Assembly: GCA_965602635.1 (NCBI GenBank)
Contig: CBFCZU010000270.1
Span: 1-5,502, forward strand
From: CBFCZU01 sp965602635
GTDB taxonomy: Bacteria; Planctomycetota; Phycisphaerae; SM23-33
Direction: 5' to 3'
Length of the DNA: 5,502 bases
Positions within the stretch are counted from its first letter, which is position 1. Each line of letters opens with the position of its first letter. Made by a program: the position numbers and the translations under genes. Shown in pieces: positions 1-4,981 of this stretch. The notes beneath the pieces were generated by a model. The model saw nothing but the letters and a program-made list of their open reading frames with translations. It did no database searches and had not been told where the DNA came from.

Positions 1-80
1 TTCCGTTTCGTTCCGGAGTTTTCCGAAACTTTCCGTTTCGTTCCGTTTCGTTCCGCTTATTTCCGCCCCGTTCCGGCGGC
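1..80. repeat. Phased TTCCG array, eight 10-bp units
   Basis: TTCCG occurs at exactly 1, 11, 21, 31, 41, 51, 61 and 71, so the region is eight units of TTCCGNNNNN with no phase slip. The second halves vary: TTTCG in units 1, 4 and 5, and GAGTT, AAACT, CTTAT, CCCCG and GCGGC in the others. The array is more AT-rich than its surroundings and is cut by the left window edge, so its full length is unknown. Unit 3 contains CGAAAC (24-29), which is complementary to the GTTTCG of units 1, 4 and 5 and could form a 6-bp stem with 35-40. The period is close to one DNA helical turn, so every TTCCG would face the same side of the helix. It lies upstream of the lyase-like gene. I do not recognise it as a named repeat family; it could be a protein-binding array, a bent-DNA element or a degenerate simple repeat. 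Confidence 0.85.
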
Positions 81-111
81 GGACGGGGCAGGGAGAATTC
101 GCCTGGAAGCC

Positions 112-139
112 TGGAGAATGCGGCCTGAGACGATAGAAT
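112..139 (+). promoter_or_regulatory. Possible sigma-70-type promoter for the lyase-like gene
   Basis: TAGAAT at 134-139 matches the TATAAT -10 consensus at five of six positions. TGGAGA at 112-117 matches TTGACA at four of six, with a 16-bp spacer. Transcription would begin near 146, leaving a leader of about 70 bases before the ATG at 218. It is the most promoter-like spot between the TTCCG array and the gene. The assignment rests on sequence resemblance alone. Confidence 0.3.
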
Positions 140-208
140 GCCCGGCTCACGCGTTTGGCGTCTGAATCGTGGCCTATTTCGGCGGGGCCGACCCGCCGCG
201 TCAGTGCT

Positions 209-213
209 GGAGG
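209..213 (+). promoter_or_regulatory. Ribosome binding site deciding the start at 218
   Basis: GGAGG sits four bases before the ATG at 218. The spacing is slightly short, but this is a full anti-16S core match. No comparable site precedes the in-frame TTG at 155, so it argues for 218. A second purine-rich stretch, AGGAAG at 231-236, could instead serve the in-frame GTG at 242. Confidence 0.65.
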
Positions 214-217
214 CACC

Positions 218-2752
218 ATGAAGCGTTCGAAGGAAGCGCCAGTGAGCATTGCAATGACCGTCCGCAATTTCCTCCCGAGCGACTGCCCGACCGTGCCCGT
301 CTGGACGGGGGTGGCACTGCCGCCCGGGGCCGTGAGTGACGCCGCGTCGCTGCGGCTTGCCGACGCGGCCGGGTCGGCCTTGCCCGCACAGTTCGACGTC
401 CTGGCCCGCTGGGCAGACGGCAGCATACGCTGGGTCCTGGCGTCGTGGTTCGCCGCACCCGGCGCCGCGGGCGCCGACGGCCCGTCGGATGAGCAGTTCG
501 TCCTGACGGCGGGCGCCGCCGCCGAGGCACCCGCGCCGCCTCACCCCGCCGTCGTCGGGCCCGACACGCACCGCTACGAGGTCAACACCGGCCCGCTGGC
601 GTTCTACCTGAGCCGCCACGGCTTCGCCGGCCTGACGGAGGTGCGGCTGGACGTGGACGGCGAAGGGCAGCTCCCGGCGAACGATTACGTCTGCGACGAA
701 TCGCCCGACTCGGGCATCGTCGCCGTTGACGCCGACGGCGTGGCACACACCAGCCAGCTCGGCAGGGTCGAGCGCGTCGAGGTCGAGCTGCCTGGGCCGA
801 TCCACGCGTGCGTGGCCGTCCACGGCGACCTGCGAAGCCAGCGCGGGGCCGAGGCGCTGCTGCGCTACTGCCTCCGCGTTCACGCCTTCGCCGGCTCGAC
901 GCTGGTGCGGATGGTGCTGACGGTGCACAACCCGCGCCCCACCGGCAGGGCCGGCGACGGGGCACGCCTCGTCCTGGGCCAGAGCGGCGCGGTCCTCCTG
1001 CGCGAGCTGACGTACGCCCTGCGGGCGCGTCTGCCCTTCGGCCGGCGGACGGTCACCCTCTCGCCCGAGCCGGGGAGCATGCACGACCGCATCCCCCTGA
1101 CCGCCGCGCTGGGCGTGTACCAGGACTCCAGCGGCGGGGAGAACTGGTTCCACCGCACGCACGTCAACCGCGACAACGTGATCCCGCTGAGCTTCCGCGG
1201 CTACCGCGTGGACTACGACGGCCGCGGCATCGCCGCCGGGCTGCGGGCCGAGCCCTGGCTGGAGGTCGCCGACATGCGCTGGGCGGTCGCACTGGCGGCG
1301 CCGGGCTTCTGGCAGAACTTCCCCAAGTCGCTCGGCGCCGACGCCGATGGCACGGTCCGCCTGGGCCTCTGGCCGGGGCAGTTCGCCGACCTGCACGAGA
1401 TCCAGGGCGGCGAGCAGAAGACGCACGAGTACTACGTGTACTTCCGCCACCGGCGGCGCGGGCGTGATGAGTCGCCGGCGCCGTACGCCCGCGAGCTGAT
1501 GCCGGCGTGCCTCCGCCGTCCGTCGGCGCTGGCCTCGGCGGAGTCCTACGCCCGGTCGGGTGCGATCGACGCGATGGTCCCCGCCGCCGCCGGCGCGTTC
1601 GCCGAGTACGAGGCGGTCGCGGCCGCGGCCGTGCGCGGGACGGTCAACCTCTTCACCCACCGCGAGGAGGCGGACGAGTACGGCTGGCGACACTTCGGCG
1701 ACACGCCCGCCTACAACGAGGGCGACCGGACGCGCGGGCCATACGACGGGCTCCGCGTCGTCTCGCACTACAACAACGAGTACGACCTCGGGCTGACCAT
1801 GCTCACCCAGGCCATCCGCACCTTCGACGCCGAGGCGTCACTGTCGGACGGGTGGTGGCGGCTGGGGCTCGAGGCGCTCTGGCACGAGGCCGACATCGAC
1901 GTCTATCACACCACCGACGACCCCGCCCCGATCTACAACGGCGGCACCTTCACCCACACCGGCCACGGCGTGGACGCCGGGCGGAGCACCCACCGCGCCG
2001 GGCCGCGAGACGAGCACTGGGGAATCCTCGACTGGCCCTGGGGGCGAGGCAGCACGCCCGAGTCGGGCCACGTCCGCACGCGCGGGATCATCCTGGCCTA
2101 CCTGCTCACCGGCGACCGCCACCTGCTGGACGTCTCGTGGGAGGTGGCCGGGCTGATCGCCTGGAAGATCGAGCAGGACCGCTTCGCCCAGATCGACGTG
2201 CCCAACCGCAGCGCCGGGCACAACCTCCAGGTGCTTCAGGACGCCTGGACGCTGAGCTGGGACGAGCGTTACCTGGCGCTCTGCCGGAAGATCGTCGAGA
2301 ACCTTCGGATCGAGGCGGTGACGGGGCGCTTGGGCCGGGGGCCGGGCGCCGACTGGTCGTGCGACATTTACACCAGGAACCTGGGGCGGTTCATCGACGA
2401 GCTGGCGGCGGCGGGCCTGCCCGACGAGGGGGCGGTCGAGAGCTTCCTGGAGTACGCCCGGGCCATCGTCGCCCATCGCCCGGCCGCGGGGCACCGGCGG
2501 CGTGGCGGCGGGTGGTCGCTGCTGCGGTCGGAGGTCCTTGCCCAGGCGGCGGAGCTGGCGGGCGAGGCCCAGGAGCGGGCGGCCTTCGAGGCCGCGGCCC
2601 AGGAGGCGTTCGGCACGGTCGGCCGGTCCGTGGGGCCCGACGGCGCGGGAGTGTTCCGCAACAGCAAGCAGACGACGATCCAACTTCACGGCGGGGGGCG
2701 ATACATGCGCTACGTCACCGATAAGCCCGCTGACCCGCCCGGGAAAGAGTGA
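218..2752 (+). CDS. PL26/YetA-like (PcRGLX) exo-rhamnogalacturonan lyase family protein
   Basis: 844 residues from ATG 218, a length near that of the family. Known fungal PL26 enzymes remove units from rhamnogalacturonan I by beta-elimination; bacterial YetA homologues are largely uncharacterised. The layout fits an N-terminal RIFT barrel (about 13-95, beginning MTVRNFLP, with FDVLARWADGSIRW at 59-72), a beta-rich middle (about 115-410, containing GFWQNFPK at 363-370 and HEIQGGEQKTHEYYVYF at 393-409), and a helical toroid (about 430-835). The toroid holds the most conserved-looking cluster: HYNNEYD (517-523), GGTFTHTGHG (575-584), STHR (590-593) and EHWGILDWPWG (599-609), with many His, Asp and Trp residues suited to sugar binding and catalysis. 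No signal peptide or membrane segment is visible, so a cytoplasmic location is likely unless the true start lies elsewhere. The in-frame ATG at 254 is an alternative start. The family call comes from remembered motifs, and the substrate is unproven. Confidence 0.83.
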   Translation: MKRSKEAPVSIAMTVRNFLPSDCPTVPVWTGVALPPGAVSDAASLRLADAAGSALPAQFDVLARWADGSIRWVLASWFAAPGAAGADGPSDEQFVLTAGAAAEAPAPPHPAVVGPDTHRYEVNTGPLAFYLSRHGFAGLTEVRLDVDGEGQLPANDYVCDESPDSGIVAVDADGVAHTSQLGRVERVEVELPGPIHACVAVHGDLRSQRGAEALLRYCLRVHAFAGSTLVRMVLTVHNPRPTGRAGDGARLVLGQSGAVLLRELTYALRARLPFGRRTVTLSPEPGSMHDRIPLTAALGVYQDSSGGENWFHRTHVNRDNVIPLSFRGYRVDYDGRGIAAGLRAEPWLEVADMRWAVALAAPGFWQNFPKSLGADADGTVRLGLWPGQFADLHEIQGGEQKTHEYYVYFRHRRRGRDESPAPYARELMPACLRRPSALASAESYARSGAIDAMVPAAAGAFAEYEAVAAAAVRGTVNLFTHREEADEYGWRHFGDTPAYNEGDRTRGPYDGLRVVSHYNNEYDLGLTMLTQAIRTFDAEASLSDGWWRLGLEALWHEADIDVYHTTDDPAPIYNGGTFTHTGHGVDAGRSTHRAGPRDEHWGILDWPWGRGSTPESGHVRTRGIILAYLLTGDRHLLDVSWEVAGLIAWKIEQDRFAQIDVPNRSAGHNLQVLQDAWTLSWDERYLALCRKIVENLRIEAVTGRLGRGPGADWSCDIYTRNLGRFIDELAAAGLPDEGAVESFLEYARAIVAHRPAAGHRRRGGGWSLLRSEVLAQAAELAGEAQERAAFEAAAQEAFGTVGRSVGPDGAGVFRNSKQTTIQLHGGGRYMRYVTDKPADPPGKE

Positions 2753-2782
2753 TGAGCATCAGGCCAGGGGGCCTCGCAGCGC

Positions 2783-2806
2783 GCGCCGCCGCAGCGGGGG
2801 CGGCGC
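2783..2806. terminator. Possible bidirectional terminator hairpin between convergent genes
   Basis: GCGCCGCC (2783-2790) and GGCGGCGC (2799-2806) form a perfect 8-bp all-GC stem with an 8-base loop. The hairpin lies in the 79-bp gap between the stop codons of the lyase-like gene (+) and the isomerase-family gene (-), where both would need termination. No T-run follows on either strand, so it is not a classical intrinsic terminator. An overlapping alternative pairing, 2782-2789 with 2822-2829, is also possible. In DNA this GC-rich such stems can arise by chance. Confidence 0.35.
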
Positions 2807-2831
2807 CGACTGCCTCGACGCGCGGCGCGGG

Positions 2832-3599
2832 CTACTTGCCCATCCCGCGGAGGAACTTCAGGCACTTATCGACGCTCTCCAGCACGGGGTAGTCTTCGTT
2901 CTCGAACTCGACGACGTACCATCGGGTGTCGCCGGCCGATTCGCAGAATGCGAACACGCCGGGCCAGTCCACGTCGCCGTCGCCCACGTGCACCCAGCCG
3001 TCGGCGGCGGAGTGCTCCTTGAGGTGCACCGACTGCTGCCGGGCGGGGTACTTCTTCATGAACGCCAGCGGCTCAACGCCCGCGTGCAGGGCGTTGCCGG
3101 TGTCCATCTGCATCACGACCTTCTCGGTCGTGCCGTACAGGATGTCCCACGCCCGCCGCCCGTCGAAGTCGGTGAACTCCACGGCGTGGTTGTGGCAGCC
3201 GACCCAGAACCCCTCGCCGGCGACGCTGGCGGCGATCTCGTCGAGCAGCTTGGCGGTGTGGGCCCAGGCTTCGGCCGAGGCCGTCCGCTCCTTCGGCAGG
3301 CCCGGCACGACGAGGAAGTCGTTGCCGATGATGCGGTTGAACTCGACGGTCCGCTCGAGCTGGTCGCCTTCCAGCGTGTCCAAGCGGATGTGCGTCCCGG
3401 CGGCCTTGAGGCCCAGGCCGTCGAGCATCTTTCGCAGCTCGCCGGCGGGCGTGTCGTAGTAGCCGGCGAACTCCACGCCATCGTAGCCCATCTTCGCCAC
3501 GGCCGAGAGGGTCGCGGCAAAGTCGCGCTCGCACTCATGACGAACCGAGTAGAGCTGCACGGCGATAGGAACCTTCTTCGCTGCATCTGCCGAAGACAT
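2832..3599 (-). CDS. Sugar phosphate isomerase/epimerase family protein (xylose isomerase-like TIM barrel)
   Basis: 255 residues, a normal single-domain length for the AP-endonuclease-2/xylose-isomerase-like TIM-barrel superfamily (as in IolE, hydroxypyruvate isomerase and ketose 3-epimerases). Family landmarks appear in order: IAVQLYSVR at the first strand (12-20), GYDGVEFAGYY (38-48), GTHI (68-71), HNHAVEF (136-142), MQMDTGN (163-169), SVHLKEH (190-196) and VVEFEN (229-234). E141, D166, H192 and E231 are the likely divalent-metal ligands, with H138 and K194 near the sugar. The start is ATG 3599 because AGGAG lies six bases upstream; extension to 3656 adds a 19-residue leader lacking such a site. 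No signal peptide is seen in this form, so it is probably cytoplasmic. The gene is monocistronic here. The family is secure, but substrates vary so widely that the reaction cannot be named. Confidence 0.93.
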   Translation of the reverse strand: MSSADAAKKVPIAVQLYSVRHECERDFAATLSAVAKMGYDGVEFAGYYDTPAGELRKMLDGLGLKAAGTHIRLDTLEGDQLERTVEFNRIIGNDFLVVPGLPKERTASAEAWAHTAKLLDEIAASVAGEGFWVGCHNHAVEFTDFDGRRAWDILYGTTEKVVMQMDTGNALHAGVEPLAFMKKYPARQQSVHLKEHSAADGWVHVGDGDVDWPGVFAFCESAGDTRWYVVEFENEDYPVLESVDKCLKFLRGMGK

Positions 3600-3605
3600 C
3601 GCGTT

Positions 3606-3610
3606 CTCCT
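3606..3610 (-). promoter_or_regulatory. Ribosome binding site for the isomerase-family gene
   Basis: On the minus strand AAGGAGAA precedes the ATG at 3599, with the AGGAG core six bases from the start codon. This near-ideal site and spacing decides the start in favour of 3599 over the longer in-frame option at 3656. Confidence 0.8.
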
Positions 3611-3811
3611 TCAAAGGACGGGCGAGAGCATACGCCACGAGCGGCGCAAAGAACACCGAGAACTGCCGTCGGCGGGGCCCCTCGACGCGTGGCAGAACGT
3701 CATGGCCGCGCCTGCTCTACGTACTGGCCGCAGCGGCCCCGCCGGGTTAGTATCAGCCGGCCGGGCGACGAAAGCGCACAGGTCATGTCGTGCGACGGGC
3801 TGGTCATGAAC

Positions 3812-3817
3812 GGGAGG
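3812..3817 (+). promoter_or_regulatory. Ribosome binding site deciding the GTG start at 3824
   Basis: GGGAGG lies six bases before GTG 3824, an optimal spacing. The in-frame ATG at 3806 and the farther one at 3689 lack a comparable site. Starting at 3824 also puts a signal-peptide-like sequence at the very N-terminus. Confidence 0.75.
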
Positions 3818-3823
3818 CCTGCT

Positions 3824-4948
3824 GTGAAACGCATCAGTCATTGGTGTCTGGCATTGCTGGCAGTCTGGGCGACGGGGGCCTCAGTGCCGCCCCGGCCGGC
3901 GGCCACCCGGCCGGCAGCGCCCAAACCATCGGCCGTGGATTACGTCGCGGACCTGTTCGAGCTGTACTACCAGGGTCGCGAGCGCGGGCGTTTCTTCGCC
4001 GCCGCCGGGGTCGACGGCGAGATGACCAAGGCGGAGTTCCAGGCCGCCGGCGGCAAGGCCGGATCATTCGTCCGCCCCTACGACCGCTGGGTCGCGGTGG
4101 CGGTTTTCGACCGGGACCACAACGGCCGGCTGGACTGGGTCGAGGCCGAGCTGTACCGCCTCGCCATCCGGACGCGGGTCCTCACGCTGTTCGACAAGGA
4201 CGCGGACGGGCGCCTCTTTGGCGCCGAGCGCGAGGCCGCCAATGCATACCTGGCCGCCCGGGCGCCGAAGGCGCGGAAGGCGCGAAAGGCCCCGCCGTCG
4301 AAGGGGCCCGCCCCGGCGGCGGTTCGCCCCAAGCTGCCGGGGGTGATGGGCCCGCCCGGCCCGGTGCCGACGGACCCGGCGGCGGCCGCGTGGCGGCGGC
4401 GCTGGGAGCAGCTCCAGGCCCGCCACGACGCCGATAAGGACGGAAGTCTCACCGACGCCGAACGCACCCGACTGCACGAAGGCCTCCGCGCCGAATACCG
4501 CCGGAGCATCGTCAAGAAGTTCGACCGGAACCGCGACGGCAAGCTGGACGAGGCGGAAGGCCGCGCCCTCGACGCCGACCAGGCGGCCCGGACCGACAAG
4601 TGGCGCCGACGCATGGAGCTGATGGAATGGGACGCCAACCGGAACGCCCGGCTCGACCCGGCGGAGCGCGACAAGAGGGACAGGCACCTCGCCGAGCTGC
4701 GCCGGCGCGCCCAGGATCGGCGGGGCGAGTGGGTCCGGCGCTGGGACGGCGACGGTGACGGGAAGCTCTCGGGCGCCGAGCTTGCCGCGGCCACGGCGGG
4801 CATCAGCGAGCGCGTCGCCAGGCAGCGCAGAGAAATGGACACCGACGGCGACGGGCGGATCACGGCCAAGGAGATCCGCGCCTATCGCAAGAAGCTCTTC
4901 GGGCGCCGGCCGGCGGGCGCAACAACAAGGCGCGGCGACCCTCCCTAG
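3824..4948 (+). CDS. Exported multi-EF-hand calcium-binding protein
   Basis: 374 residues from a GTG start. The N-terminus has Lys-Arg, then a hydrophobic stretch (about 7-17) and a small-residue site near ATGAS (16-20), consistent with a Sec signal peptide and no lipobox Cys. Seven 12-residue EF-hand loops follow, each Asp at position 1 and Glu at position 12: 96-107, 124-135, 202-213, 234-245, 270-281, 308-319 and 339-350. All have Gly at position 6 except 270-281, which has Ala. A degenerate loop without the leading Asp is seen at 60-71. An Ala/Pro/Lys-rich linker (about 145-190) splits the protein into a 2-loop (plus degenerate) part and a 5-loop part. Helices between the later loops are very Arg/Glu-rich. 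EF-hand loops bind Ca2+, so buffering, sensing or scaffolding in the periplasm or outside the cell is likely. No enzyme domain is recognised, and the partner is unknown. Confidence 0.92.
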   Translation: MKRISHWCLALLAVWATGASVPPRPAATRPAAPKPSAVDYVADLFELYYQGRERGRFFAAAGVDGEMTKAEFQAAGGKAGSFVRPYDRWVAVAVFDRDHNGRLDWVEAELYRLAIRTRVLTLFDKDADGRLFGAEREAANAYLAARAPKARKARKAPPSKGPAPAAVRPKLPGVMGPPGPVPTDPAAAAWRRRWEQLQARHDADKDGSLTDAERTRLHEGLRAEYRRSIVKKFDRNRDGKLDEAEGRALDADQAARTDKWRRRMELMEWDANRNARLDPAERDKRDRHLAELRRRAQDRRGEWVRRWDGDGDGKLSGAELAAATAGISERVARQRREMDTDGDGRITAKEIRAYRKKLFGRRPAGATTRRGDPP

Positions 4949-4959
4949 CCCGCCGCGCC
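4929..4959. terminator. Inverted repeat over the stop codon, possible shared terminator
   Basis: GGCGCGGCG (4929-4937) and CGCCGCGCC (4951-4959) form a perfect 9-bp stem with a 13-base loop containing the TAG stop of the EF-hand gene (4946-4948). The convergent gene on the other strand stops at 4982, so the same hairpin lies just beyond its 3' end. The position suits a bidirectional terminator or mRNA 3'-end protector for both genes. No T-run follows, and part of the left arm is coding (the C-terminal RRGD). Confidence 0.42.
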
Positions 4960-4981
4960 CGTAGCATCGTGTTGCATGCCG

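Larger units (their letters stand above)
3600..3823. promoter_or_regulatory. Divergent intergenic region with candidate promoters and a palindrome
   Basis: These 224 bases separate two divergently transcribed genes and should hold both promoters. For the minus-strand gene, TATGCT (bases 3627-3632 read on the minus strand) is a possible -10 element giving a leader of about 20 bases; no convincing -35 is seen. For the plus-strand gene, TAGTAT at 3748-3753 is a possible -10, again with a poor -35. Just upstream of it is a perfect 13-bp palindrome, GGCCGC-A-GCGGCC (3726-3738), placed where a regulator could overlap a -35 region. The heptamer GGTCATG occurs at 3781 and 3802, 21 bp apart. No tRNA, riboswitch or convincing small gene is visible. 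The promoter calls are weak. Confidence 0.4.

Noticed and set aside
1..80. CRISPR array
   Set aside because: Units are only 10 bp with 5-bp 'spacers'; CRISPR repeats and spacers are several times longer.
1..165. Open frame from the left edge to the TGA at 163-165, as the end of an upstream gene
   Set aside because: The TTCCG array lacks stops in all three forward frames over its length, so openness is a composition effect; the peptide is a Phe/Arg/Pro repeat and the rest looks non-coding.
155..217. TTG start at 155 for the lyase-like gene
   Set aside because: No Shine-Dalgarno precedes it, the added 21 residues look like neither a signal peptide nor a domain, and GGAGG lies before the ATG at 218.
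1838..2689. 283-residue minus-strand open frame opposite the lyase-like gene
   Set aside because: Antisense shadow with no recognisable domain and low-complexity composition, fully covered by a convincing gene.
1507..2724. 405-residue plus-strand open frame inside the lyase-like gene
   Set aside because: Arg/Pro/Gly-rich translation typical of an out-of-frame shadow in GC-rich DNA; the overlapping frame has clear family motifs.
2752..2892. 46-residue open frame whose ATG overlaps the lyase-like gene's stop (TGATG)
   Set aside because: It runs antisense into the 3' end of the isomerase-family gene, is Ala/Arg-rich and has no recognisable features; the overlap is probably chance.
3600..3656. 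Upstream start giving a 19-residue hydrophobic leader on the isomerase-family protein
   Set aside because: The strong AGGAG is placed for 3599, and the extension covers the likely promoter; a signal-like reading of MFFAPLVAYALA was considered but is not supported by a ribosome site.
2502..3809. 435-residue plus-strand open frame antisense to the isomerase-family gene
   Set aside because: It overlaps two well-supported genes and its translation shows no domain; openness follows from high GC.
3689..3823. Earlier starts (3689 or 3806) for the EF-hand gene
   Set aside because: They would bury the signal peptide inside the protein, and GGGAGG is ideally spaced for GTG 3824.
4064..4869. Minus-strand open frames opposite the EF-hand gene
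   Set aside because: Ser/Arg- and Val/Pro-rich shadows of a gene with seven unmistakable EF-hand loops.
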